From an uncultured Clostridia bacterium (GTDB lineage: Bacteria > Bacillota > Clostridia > Christensenellales > Borkfalkiaceae): 64,000 nucleotides of DNA. A program made the position numbers and the translations under genes. Shown piece after piece: positions 8,672 to 15,479 of the stretch. A model generated the notes under the pieces. It had not been told where the DNA came from. It saw only the letters and a program-made list of their open reading frames with translations, and did no database searches. The stretch covers positions 1 through 64,000 of the forward strand of contig CALVHO010000010.1 in assembly GCA_944328445.1 (NCBI GenBank). Reading direction: 5' to 3'. Each line of letters starts with the position of its first letter. The stretch's first letter is position 1.

Positions 8672-10072
8672 TCACTTTTTCCCGTTCCAGCAATAGGTGC
8701 AGAATTTGCAGGGGGGAAGGCCCGTCGAGCCGATCATGTCGTCCAGGCGGTGGTATTTGAGGGTGGTAAAGCCGAGTTCTCGGCGCACCGCCTCCACCAT
8801 CGCCGCGTGCTGCGCCGTGTCGGGGTCGATATATTTTTCGAGGTCCTTGTCGGCATTGCCTTCCAGTTCAAACACCTTGCGCCGCGCGATCAGCTCCATT
8901 TCCGAATCCGAACGCGAAAAATTCAGGTACGGGCAGCCGAAGAGCAGGGGCGGGCAGGCGAGGCGGATGTGCACCTCTTTGGCGCCGTTGCGGTACAAAA
9001 AGTCGGCCGTGCCGCGCATCTGCGTGCCGCGCACGAGGGAGTCGTCGATGAGGATGAGCCGTTTGCCGCGGATCATGCCGTCGACGGGGATGAGCTTCAT
9101 GTGCGCGATGAGGTCGCGCCGCGTCTGGTTTTGGGGCATGAAGGAGCGCGGCCACGTGGGCGTGTATTTGACGAAGGGCCGCGCCAGCGGGATGCGCGAG
9201 CGGTTCGCGTAGCCGATGGCGTGCGCCGAGCCCGAATCGGGCAGGCCGGCCACGCTGTCGGCGTCGGTGTGGTCGCGGCGGGCGAGCATGTCTCCGCAGT
9301 TGTAGCGCATCTGTTCCACGCTCAGCCCCTCGTAGGAGGAAGCGGGGTAGCCGTAATACACCCACAAAAAGGTGCAGATGCGCGTGGTATCCAGCGCGGG
9401 GGAGACCGTTTCGTCCGCGTCGGCGGTGATGAAGGCGATCTCGCCCGGGCCGAGCTCGCGGGCGTGTTCATAGCCGAGATTGAGGTAGGAAAAGGACTCG
9501 AAGGCCACGCACCGCGCGCCCTGTTTTTTGCCGATGACCACGGGCGTGCGGCCCATGCGGTCGCGCGCGGCGTAGATGCCGTCCTGCGTCAGCAGCAGGA
9601 CAGACAGGGAACCGTCGATGACGCTCTGCGCGTAGCGGATGCCCTCCGTGATGGTGGAGCCTCGGTTGATGAGCGCCGCCGCCAGCTCGGTGGCGTTGAT
9701 GTTGCCGCCGCTCATCTCCAAAAAGTGGGTGGTGCCCGCCGCGAAGGCCCGGTGCACCAGTTCGTCCGTGTTGTTGATGCGCCCAACCGTCGCGATGGCG
9801 AAGTTGCCCAGGTGTGAACGCACCAACAGGGGCTGCGGCTCGTTGTCCGAAATGCAGCCGATGCCGTGCGTGCCCTTCATCTTCTCAAAATCGCGCTCGA
9901 ACTTGGTGCGGAAGGGCGCGTTTTCGATGTTGTGGATGGCCCTGTCGAAGCCGCTCTCGCCGTAAACGGCCAGGCCGCCGCGCTTGGTGCCCAGGTGGGA
10001 GTGGTAGTCCGTCCCGAAAAACAGGTCGAACATGCAGTCTTTTTTGGATGCCACGCCGAAAAATCCGCTCAA
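8672..10072 (-). CDS. PurF-like amidophosphoribosyltransferase paralogue with N-terminal Ser
   Basis: A 466-aa homologue of PurF, which joins an Ntn-type glutaminase to a phosphoribosyltransferase. The N-terminus reads M-SGFFGVASKKDC. True PurF has Cys right after the removed leader, because that Cys attacks glutamine. Here the residue is Ser. The PRPP-binding loop LILIDDSLVRGTQ (339-351) is perfect, and the glutaminase core HLGTKRGGLAVYG is recognisable. A C-terminal CKFCTYC (455-461) may bind metal. The start is TTG at 10072, supported by GGAGG nine nt upstream; no ATG fits. The family is known in Firmicutes as a purF-like group of unknown substrate. It stands alone, away from other purine genes, under its own promoter. 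Confidence 0.88.
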   Translation of the reverse strand: MSGFFGVASKKDCMFDLFFGTDYHSHLGTKRGGLAVYGESGFDRAIHNIENAPFRTKFERDFEKMKGTHGIGCISDNEPQPLLVRSHLGNFAIATVGRINNTDELVHRAFAAGTTHFLEMSGGNINATELAAALINRGSTITEGIRYAQSVIDGSLSVLLLTQDGIYAARDRMGRTPVVIGKKQGARCVAFESFSYLNLGYEHARELGPGEIAFITADADETVSPALDTTRICTFLWVYYGYPASSYEGLSVEQMRYNCGDMLARRDHTDADSVAGLPDSGSAHAIGYANRSRIPLARPFVKYTPTWPRSFMPQNQTRRDLIAHMKLIPVDGMIRGKRLILIDDSLVRGTQMRGTADFLYRNGAKEVHIRLACPPLLFGCPYLNFSRSDSEMELIARRKVFELEGNADKDLEKYIDPDTAQHAAMVEAVRRELGFTTLKYHRLDDMIGSTGLPPCKFCTYCWNGKK

Positions 10073-10202
10073 ATCGTTTTGCCTCCGTGAAAAATGCCTT
10101 GCCGTACAGGCGGCTTCGTTTTGCGTGCCGCCCGCGCGCCGTGTCGCCGCGGGCCGCCCTGTGCCGCCTTTGCGGGCGGCGCCTCTTTGCGGGCGGAGCT
10201 CT

Positions 10203-10231
10203 ATTATACCACAAACGCGCGGCCTTGTCAG
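10203..10231 (-). promoter_or_regulatory. Promoter of the PurF-like gene
   Basis: Minus strand: CTGACA (10226-10231), 17-nt spacer, TATAAT (10203-10208). The leader of about 125 nt is GC-rich with short GCCCGCAAAG repeats. I found no purine-riboswitch core in it. Confidence 0.8.
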
Positions 10232-10312
10232 CCGCTTTGGCCCGCCTGCAAAAAATTTTTGCGGGGCCGTTTTGCGTGCGGGCGAAAGGGGCAGGGCGGG
10301 GCTTCGGGGGCG

Positions 10313-10341
10313 GCATAAGCTGCGCTTTTTCGACATAGAAT
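10313..10341 (+). promoter_or_regulatory. Candidate sigma-E promoter of spoIIID
   Basis: GCATAAG (10313-10319) and CATAGAAT (10334-10341) are 14 nt apart. This resembles the mother-cell sigma-E pattern (about KMATATT-N14-CATACANT), and spoIIID is sigma-E-dependent in Bacillus. No sigma-A promoter is visible here. Confidence 0.5.
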
Positions 10342-10371
10342 GTACCATCGCCAAAAAGCGGGGGACATCGT

Positions 10372-10674
10372 ATGTGGGAATATATGGAAAAGCGCGTGCG
10401 CGCGGAGGCGCGGTACATCCTGGAAACGGGCTGCACCGTGCGCGCCTGCGCCGCGCACTTCGGCACGAGCAAATCGACCGTACATAAGGACGTGACCGAG
10501 CGCCTGCAAGAGGAGGACGCGCCGCTGTGCGCCCGCGTGCGCGCCGTGCTGGAAAAAAACCTCTCCGAGCGGCACCTGCGCGGCGGCGAGGCCACCCGCC
10601 GCAAATACCTCGGCCGTCCGCAGCCCGCACACGGCGGCGCGCCGTGTGCGGACGCGGAGCCGCCCCCTGCATGA
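10372..10674 (+). CDS. spoIIID: Sporulation transcription regulator SpoIIID
   Basis: SpoIIID is a small mother-cell DNA-binding protein that switches genes on and off between the sigma-E and sigma-K stages. The 100-aa product has the helix-turn-helix CTVRACAAHFGTSKSTVHKD (about residues 21-40), the sequence TERLQ, and the family signature HLRGGEATRRKY near 66-77. The core is as expected; a Pro/Ala-rich tail of about 20 residues is extra. The start at 10372 is the first ATG; MEKRVRAEARY (ATG at 10384) could also serve. The distal half of the intergenic space after the gene carries degenerate repeats (CATGAACC...). Confidence 0.95.
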   Translation: MWEYMEKRVRAEARYILETGCTVRACAAHFGTSKSTVHKDVTERLQEEDAPLCARVRAVLEKNLSERHLRGGEATRRKYLGRPQPAHGGAPCADAEPPPA

Positions 10675-10805
10675 ACCATCCGTAAAATCTCTCCGCAGGC
10701 GGAGGCGGGCATGAACCGCCCGAAAACTTTCGCGCGGGCAGGGGACGCGGACCGCCTGCAAAATTTTTTCGCGGGGCATGAGCGCGCCCGCAAGATTTTT
10801 CGTGT

Positions 10806-11759
10806 TTACAGGCCGCGCGGCGCATTCGCGCACAGCAGGGTCAGCGCGAACAGCTTGTCGTGCCGCAGGGCGCGGCGGATGACTTCGGCCGTGACCACCG
10901 TGCCGCGGACCGCCAGCACGTTGCCGCGCACGTCGGTGAGGTCCTGCGGCAGCACTTTCCCCGTCAACAGCCCGTTGCCTGCCCGCTTGCGGGCAGGGGC
11001 CCGCGCGGGGGCCTCGCCGGCGTTTGGCGCGGCGGGTGCGCTTTCCGCGGCGGCCGTGCCCTGCGCGGCGGCGGTGCCCTGCATGGCGGCCGTTGCCGTC
11101 CCGTGCGCCTCTTTTTCCTGCGCGGCGGCCCCGTCTTGTGCGCTCCTGCCAGCGGGTCCGGCATCTTTGAGGGCCGCGCGCGCCTGCACGGCGCGCGCGG
11201 CCTCCGCGCAGCCGCCCGCGTTCATGTTTTTTACGTTTACGTCGGCCGCATTTACGTCTGCTGCGTTCGCGTTTGCCGTATTCACGCCGCCCGCATTCAC
11301 GTCTGCCGCGGGAGACTTGCGCGCGCCCGCGCGGCGCAGGGGGCGGGCGGCCTCGCTTTCGCCGACGATGGCGGTATCCGCCAGGCTTTGCAGCCGCCCG
11401 ACGGGCACGCACGTGCCGTCGGCCAGGCGCAGCGCCGTGATCTGCAAGCCTTCGCGCACGAAGTCGTCGACGGGCCCGAGCGCCTCGCCCGTCTCCGAAT
11501 AGACGGCGATCCCGAAGGGCGCGGGCAGGCAGTTTTTGCACCCCTGCGCCCGCCGCGCGGCCACCAGCGCCCCGCGCCCCCAATGCGCGATGGCCGAGGC
11601 GGGCAGCAAAAACTCCTCCTCGCTTTCCCCGTCCACGCATTCGAGGTTGCGCACCCGCCGCAGCGCCCTGTCCGTCTGCACGTTTTTCACGTAGCCGATG
11701 CATTCGCCGCCGCGCGTCAAAAGCGGCTTGCCGATCCAATCGCTCACAAATTCGCACAT
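10806..11759 (-). CDS. PRC-barrel domain protein with low-complexity linker
   Basis: A 317-aa soluble protein. The N-terminal 130 residues resemble PRC-barrel repeats: SDWIGKPLLTRGGECIGYVK, then SETGEALGPVDDF and a second barrel half ending VPVGRLQSL. The middle is an Ala-rich linker in which Asn-Ala-(Ala/Gly)-Asp-Val-Asn is repeated several times (about residues 155-185), followed by more Ala-rich sequence. The C-terminus (LLTGKVLPQDLTDVRGN...) is the conserved tail of clostridial PRC-barrel proteins. Function unknown; PRC-barrel proteins of this kind occur around sporulation genes, and it faces spoIIID. The start follows GAGGTGGG. The linker length probably varies among strains. Confidence 0.8.
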   Translation of the reverse strand: MCEFVSDWIGKPLLTRGGECIGYVKNVQTDRALRRVRNLECVDGESEEEFLLPASAIAHWGRGALVAARRAQGCKNCLPAPFGIAVYSETGEALGPVDDFVREGLQITALRLADGTCVPVGRLQSLADTAIVGESEAARPLRRAGARKSPAADVNAGGVNTANANAADVNAADVNVKNMNAGGCAEAARAVQARAALKDAGPAGRSAQDGAAAQEKEAHGTATAAMQGTAAAQGTAAAESAPAAPNAGEAPARAPARKRAGNGLLTGKVLPQDLTDVRGNVLAVRGTVVTAEVIRRALRHDKLFALTLLCANAPRGL

Positions 11760-11776
11760 GAACCCACCTCACAGCC

Positions 11777-11802
11777 CGCGCGCCGTCTGCGCGCGTTTTT
11801 TT
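11777..11802 (+). terminator. Plus-strand terminator inside the leader of the PRC-barrel gene
   Basis: CGCGCG (11777-11782) pairs with CGCGCG (11790-11795) and is followed by T7 on the plus strand. No plus-strand gene ends here. It lies in the 5' leader of a minus-strand gene and would stop antisense transcription. Confidence 0.5.
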
Positions 11803-11820
11803 CTATGATACGCGCCGCCC
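11801..11820 (-). promoter_or_regulatory. Promoter-like element of the PRC-barrel gene
   Basis: On the minus strand the sequence reads GGGCGGCGCGTATCATAGAA. It resembles the elements before the ylmC-like (27977) and glmU-like (57680) genes and lies about 45 nt before the ATG. Confidence 0.4.
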
Positions 11821-11874
11821 GCGCGCGGAAATGCGCAAAACGCGCGCACGTTTTGTCGCAGCGGGGCGAAAACT

Positions 11875-11903
11875 TTGACAGCGCCGCCCGTTCGCGCTAT
11901 AAT
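11875..11903 (+). promoter_or_regulatory. Consensus sigma-A promoter of the GNAT gene
   Basis: TTGACA (11875-11880), 17-nt spacer, TATAAT (11898-11903), about 40 nt before the start codon. Confidence 0.92.
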
Positions 11904-11942
11904 ATTGCGTGAACATACGGCGCTTTGCCGCGGGAGGGGACT

Positions 11943-12437
11943 ATGGAACAGCTCCGCATGGAGCCCGTCGGCGCGGACGGAAGGGAAGAGCTCGCGGCCT
12001 ACGCCGCGCGGCTCTGGCACTCCGCTTACGACGGGCTTTTGGGCAAAGAACAAGTGGATTACATGACGGCAACGCTGCAAAGCGCGCCCGCCCTCGCCGG
12101 GCAGGCCGCGCGCGGCTACCGCTACTATTACCTGTACGCGGGGCAGGAGCGCGCCGGCTACTGCGGCGTGTGCCCCGAGGGGGACAGGCTCTTCCTCTCC
12201 AAGCTCTACCTCGACGCGCCCTTCCGCGGCCGCGGGCTGGGGCAGCGCGCCCTCGAAGCCGTGGCAGACATGGCGCGCGGGCTGGGGCTCAAAGGCTTTT
12301 ACCTCACCGTGAACAAGGGCAACGCGCCCGCCGTGCGCGCCTACGAGCGCTTCGGCTGCCGCCGCACCGACGCCTCCGTCACCGACATCGGCGGCGGCTT
12401 CGTGATGGACGATTATATCTACGAATACGCGCTGTAA
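11943..12437 (+). CDS. GNAT family N-acetyltransferase
   Basis: A 164-aa acetyl-CoA-dependent acyltransferase. LFLSKLYLDAPFRGRGLGQRAL contains the acetyl-CoA loop R-G-R-G-L-G (about 91-96). LTVNKGNAPAVRAYERFGC is the usual C-terminal helix and strand. The substrate cannot be told from sequence; single-gene GNATs of this type act on small amines or protein N-termini. GGGAGGGG immediately precedes the ATG at 11943; an in-frame ATG at 11925 would start inside the ribosome site. It has its own promoter and terminator. Confidence 0.88.
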   Translation: MEQLRMEPVGADGREELAAYAARLWHSAYDGLLGKEQVDYMTATLQSAPALAGQAARGYRYYYLYAGQERAGYCGVCPEGDRLFLSKLYLDAPFRGRGLGQRALEAVADMARGLGLKGFYLTVNKGNAPAVRAYERFGCRRTDASVTDIGGGFVMDDYIYEYAL

Positions 12438-12451
12438 CGGCGCGCGTTTTC

Positions 12452-12472
12452 GGGATACGTATCCCTCTTTTT
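12452..12472 (+). terminator. Short palindrome with T-run after the GNAT gene
   Basis: GGGATAC and GTATCCC are adjacent perfect arms (12452-12465) followed by TCTTTTT. The hairpin loop must open a few pairs, so this is probably a weak terminator. Confidence 0.5.
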
Positions 12473-12577
12473 GCGACCGCACGGCCTCTTTCGGCCGTTC
12501 GCGGGGCGGGCCCGGCTGTCTTTGGCCGAGCGCCGCGGGGCGGGAAAGCGCCGCAAACAACTGCATAGCGCGTCCGA

Positions 12578-12825
12578 GTTGCGCCCCGTGGCGGGTGCAG
12601 AGAGCAGGGGAAGGCGGTGCGAATCCGCCGCAACGGTCATTACCGTGTGCCGAAAGGCGAGCCGGGTAACCTGTCGGGCGCGGCGCGGCGGGGCATCGCC
12701 CCGGCGCCCGCAGCGTGCGGGCGCGGCCGCGCTCCGATCCACGAACGTCCCCGGGCACGGGGGAGGGGGTGCGCGCGCGTTGTCTGCGGGCGCTTTCCGC
12801 CGTGCCGCGGGAAGCGCATTTTTTT
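12578..12825 (+). promoter_or_regulatory. Cobalamin riboswitch with intrinsic terminator
   Basis: The aptamer core shows GGGGAAGGCGGTGCGAATCC (12607-12626) and a B12 box AGCCGGGTAACCTGTC at 12660-12675. Downstream, GCGCTTTCC (12790-12798) pairs with GGGAAGCGC (12809-12817), followed by T7 just before the GGAGG of the DUF4430 gene. B12 binding is therefore expected to stop transcription of the uptake genes. The exact 5' boundary is uncertain. Confidence 0.92.
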
Positions 12826-12843
12826 ATGTTTGGAGGAACATTC

Positions 12844-13383
12844 ATGAAACGTTTTCAGGCCCTCTGCACGCTCCTTGCCTGCTGCGCCCTGCTCGCCGTG
12901 TGCGGCCTCTCTTTCGCCGCCTGCCGCGGGGAGGAGGCTCTTTCGGGCAGCATGACCCTGGTACTCGACGACCCCGCCACCGCGGAGGCGGACGCCGTCT
13001 TTGCAGTGCCGCTCGCGGGGTTCACGTCCGCCGACACCGCCGCCGACGTGCTCGACGCCCTCGCCGCGGAGGGCAAGCTCTGCTACGAGGGCAGCCGCGG
13101 CGCCTACGGGCTGATGCTGACGGCCGTGGGCGTCATCGAGGAGGGCAAGGACGCGCAGGGCAACCCCGCCAAGTACGACCGCTACATCCTCCGCCAGGAC
13201 GCGGCGGCGGGGGTATACCTGTACCTGTACACGTCGGTGGAGGCCGACGCGGCCGACTACGAGGGCATGACGTACGCCGAGTACGGCGGGCAGACCCTCG
13301 CCGAGTCGATGGCGGGCATCGGCGCCATGACCATCGAGGACGGCGCCGTCGTCTACATCACGACCATCGTCTATGGCGGGTGA
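12844..13383 (+). CDS. DUF4430 domain lipoprotein, probable cobalamin-capture protein
   Basis: A 179-aa exported protein. Residues 1-27 form a signal peptide with lipobox-like SFAAC, so Cys27 would be lipidated. The rest is a DUF4430 domain, related to the C-terminal part of transcobalamin and intrinsic factor: SMTLVLDD, then TAADVLDALAAEGKL, then KYDRYILRQDAAAGVYLYLY. Control by the B12 riboswitch supports a role in holding corrinoid at the cell surface for the ECF S-component encoded next. The coupling is strong: stop and next start overlap by 11 nt. Confidence 0.88.
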   Translation: MKRFQALCTLLACCALLAVCGLSFAACRGEEALSGSMTLVLDDPATAEADAVFAVPLAGFTSADTAADVLDALAAEGKLCYEGSRGAYGLMLTAVGVIEEGKDAQGNPAKYDRYILRQDAAAGVYLYLYTSVEADAADYEGMTYAEYGGQTLAESMAGIGAMTIEDGAVVYITTIVYGG

Positions 13384-14062
13384 TCGGAACGCGCCCCGCC
13401 CGTCCGCGGCGGAAAAAACGGGGGGGAAGGCGGATGCGATCCCCCCGTTCACGGCGGAAAAAGAGGCGGAAATAACGGAGGAAAAAGCGGCGGAAAGCGC
13501 GCGCGGGGGCGGGAAAAGCGGCGCGCGCAGGGCCCGCGGGGTGCGCACGGCGGCGGACGTCGCGTCGGTCGGGGTGATGGCGGCGCTGCTTCTGGCGGTG
13601 CAGTACGCGCTTTCGGGCGTGGCGGGCGTCGAGCTGGTCACGCCGCTGCTGCTGGCCTACGCCTGCACCTTCGGCGCGGTGCGCGGCGCGGCGGCCGCGG
13701 CGGCCTTTTCGCTGCTGCGCTGCCTGCTGTACGGCTTTGCGCCCAACGTGGTGGTGCTGTATCTGCTCTACTTTCCAGCCTTCGGCGCCCTCTTCGGGAT
13801 GCTCGGGCGCTTGCTGGCCCGCCGCCCGCTCTCCGTGCGCACGGCCGCCGTCGCCCTCTGTGCCGTGGCCATGACGGCCTGTTTCACCCTGCTGGACGAC
13901 GTGCTGACCCCCTGGATGCTCGGCTACGCCCCGCGCGCGGCGCGCGCCTATTTTCTCCTGTCGCTGCCCGTCATGGCCGTGCAGTGCCTCTCCTGTGCCG
14001 TCACCGTCCCCCTGCTGTATCCCCCGCTCGCTTCCGCCCTGCGCAACCTGCGCAGGGGCTGA
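13373..14062 (+). CDS. ECF transporter S component, probable cobalamin-specific
   Basis: A membrane protein of 229 aa with five or six hydrophobic segments from residue 62 onward (VGVMAALLLAVQYALSGVAG, VTPLLLAYACTFGAVRG, VVVLYLLYFPAFGALFG, VALCAVAMTACFTLLDDVL, AYFLLSLPVMAVQCLSCAV). S-components bind the vitamin and dock on a shared EcfAAT module, which is not in this window. The riboswitch and the DUF4430 partner point to cobalamin (CbrT-like). The first 60 residues are unusually charged and Lys/Glu-rich and have no counterpart in typical S-components. The ATG at 13373 lacks a clear ribosome site, so translation may be coupled or the real start may be later. Confidence 0.85.
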   Translation: MAGDRNAPRPSAAEKTGGKADAIPPFTAEKEAEITEEKAAESARGGGKSGARRARGVRTAADVASVGVMAALLLAVQYALSGVAGVELVTPLLLAYACTFGAVRGAAAAAAFSLLRCLLYGFAPNVVVLYLLYFPAFGALFGMLGRLLARRPLSVRTAAVALCAVAMTACFTLLDDVLTPWMLGYAPRAARAYFLLSLPVMAVQCLSCAVTVPLLYPPLASALRNLRRG

Positions 14063-14102
14063 CGGCCCGCAGGGCGGAGCATGCGCCCGTTTTACGTTTT
14101 TC

Positions 14103-14130
14103 GGCCCCGCGCCAAGAGGTGCGGGGCCTT
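14103..14130 (+). terminator. Terminator after the B12-uptake genes
   Basis: GGCCCCGC (14103-14110) pairs with GCGGGGCC (14121-14128) and is followed by TT. The U-run is short. Confidence 0.6.
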
Positions 14131-14180
14131 GCCGTTGCCGCACGACCGCCCCGCCTGGCGGCGCTTTTTGCGGGGCGGCC

Positions 14181-14209
14181 TTGACAAAGGCGCGCGGGGG
14201 CTGTATAAT
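14181..14209 (+). promoter_or_regulatory. Consensus promoter of the AraC regulator
   Basis: TTGACA (14181-14186), 17-nt spacer, TATAAT (14204-14209). Confidence 0.92.
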
Positions 14210-14273
14210 GTTCGCACCGCCGCGGGGGCGCGGTTTGTGCCGCCGCGGGGCGGAATGCGCGGGGAGGAAGACC

Positions 14274-15215
14274 ATGGAAAACGAAGAACGGGGGTACTGG
14301 CGCAACGAAAGTTACCGCGCTTACATTCCCAGGATCATTCTGAGCCACGATCTGACCATCGGCGAGGCGGGCTACGAGCAGTGCGACCCGCTCCACCGCT
14401 GGGGGCCGGGCTCGCGCAACTTCTGGACTTTTCATTGCGTGGAGAGCGGGAAAGGCCTGCTGTCCATCAACGGCCGCAACTACGAGGTGGGGGCGGGCGA
14501 CTTCTTCGTCATGGGCCCCGAGGATTACGTGTGTTACGTGGCCGACCGCGAGCAGCCCTGGGCGTACCGCTGGATCTCCTTCAACGGCGAAAAGGCGGCG
14601 GACATCATGGCGCACGTCTCCGTCGGTCCGTCCGCGCCCGTGGTGCGCCTGCCCGACGGCGAGGGCGCGGCCATCATCGAGAGCATCTACGCGGGCGTTG
14701 CGGGCACCGATTTCCCGCAGTTTTACGCGCTCGGGCGGCTGTACATGTTCGTCGAATGGCTGTTGAAGTCCTTCCCCAAGGCGTCCGCGGCGCTCCCCGA
14801 CCGCGCGCGCGAGTACTTCTTTTCCATCATCAACTACATCGAGGTGCAGGGCTGTTCGGAGATGAACGTGCAGCGCATCTCGCGCGAGCTGGGGTTCGAC
14901 CGCACGTACATCTTCAAACTCTTCAAGCGGTTCATCGGCGTTTCCCCGTCCTTTTACATCGAATGCCTGAAAACGTACACCGCCTGCCGCCTGCTCGAAC
15001 AGAACAAATACTCCCTGCGCGAGGCGGCCAGCCGCAGCGGCTTTTCCGATTATTCCTGGTTTTGCAAAGTCTTCAAAAAATGCGCGGGCGTTTCCCCCAA
15101 CGAATACGTCCGCACCGACAACAAGGCAGCCGTCCTCAACGGCTACAATCTTACCATCCCGCGCAACGCATTGGCCGACCTCGAACGCTTTTCTAAGAAC
15201 GCATGGCAAGGGTGA
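14274..15215 (+). CDS. AraC family transcriptional regulator
   Basis: A 313-aa regulator. The N-terminal part is an AraC-type cupin sensor (WTFHCVESGKGLLSINGRNY, then GAGDFFVMGPEDYVCY). The C-terminal hundred residues hold two helix-turn-helix units: NVQRISRELGFDRTYIFKLF and LREAASRSGFSDYSWFCKVF, followed by the family motif KKCAGVSPNEYV. It is transcribed alone ahead of the sugar locus, and paired direct repeats in the next promoter have the spacing such proteins bind. It probably activates the genes from 15480 on in response to a sugar. GGGAGGAAG precedes the ATG at 14274. Confidence 0.93.
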   Translation: MENEERGYWRNESYRAYIPRIILSHDLTIGEAGYEQCDPLHRWGPGSRNFWTFHCVESGKGLLSINGRNYEVGAGDFFVMGPEDYVCYVADREQPWAYRWISFNGEKAADIMAHVSVGPSAPVVRLPDGEGAAIIESIYAGVAGTDFPQFYALGRLYMFVEWLLKSFPKASAALPDRAREYFFSIINYIEVQGCSEMNVQRISRELGFDRTYIFKLFKRFIGVSPSFYIECLKTYTACRLLEQNKYSLREAASRSGFSDYSWFCKVFKKCAGVSPNEYVRTDNKAAVLNGYNLTIPRNALADLERFSKNAWQG

Positions 15216-15225
15216 ACAAACAGAC

Positions 15226-15249
15226 GGCGGGCTGCGGCCCGCCTTCTTT
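15226..15249 (+). terminator. Terminator after the AraC gene
   Basis: GGCGGGC (15226-15232) and GCCCGCC (15237-15243) form a stem with a 4-nt loop, followed by TTCTTT. A second hairpin ending in T8 lies at about 15283-15312. Confidence 0.8.
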
Positions 15250-15376
15250 AATGCGCGCGCGGCTGCGCGCGGAGATGACCATACGGCGGGCGGCAGGGCC
15301 CGTCTTTTTTTTGCCCCGCGCCCCCGTATTTCGGGCGCGCATGCCGCCGCCCGCCCCGCTTTCGGGCGCGAAAGTG

Positions 15377-15405
15377 GCAACATTACGCCAACACTTCGCA
15401 ACATT
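15377..15405 (+). promoter_or_regulatory. Two GCAACATT direct repeats, candidate AraC operator
   Basis: GCAACATT occurs at 15377-15384 and 15398-15405, so the repeats are 21 bp apart, two helical turns. The downstream copy ends 6 bp before the -35. This is the classic geometry of an AraC-family activation site. Confidence 0.7.
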
Positions 15406-15411
15406 TCCACC

Positions 15412-15440
15412 TTGTCAACGCGCCGCGGAGCCCGTATACT
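15412..15440 (+). promoter_or_regulatory. Promoter of the carbohydrate operon
   Basis: TTGTCA (15412-15417), 17-nt spacer, TATACT (15435-15440). Both hexamers are one base off consensus, in keeping with activator dependence. Confidence 0.82.
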
Positions 15441-15479
15441 GAAAGCGAAAAACGAAACGTTCACGGAGATACATTGCGT

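Noticed and set aside
10073..10202. Purine riboswitch in the leader of the PurF-like gene.
   Set aside because: The leader lacks the three-way-junction core sequence and is made of GC-rich short repeats.
11220..11330. Repeat array inside the PRC-barrel gene read as CRISPR or minisatellite.
   Set aside because: It is in-frame coding repeat for an Asn/Ala/Val linker, without spacers.
12471..13475. An open frame running through the cobalamin riboswitch.
   Set aside because: The region folds as a B12 aptamer with terminator. The frame conflicts with the DUF4430 gene and has no homology.
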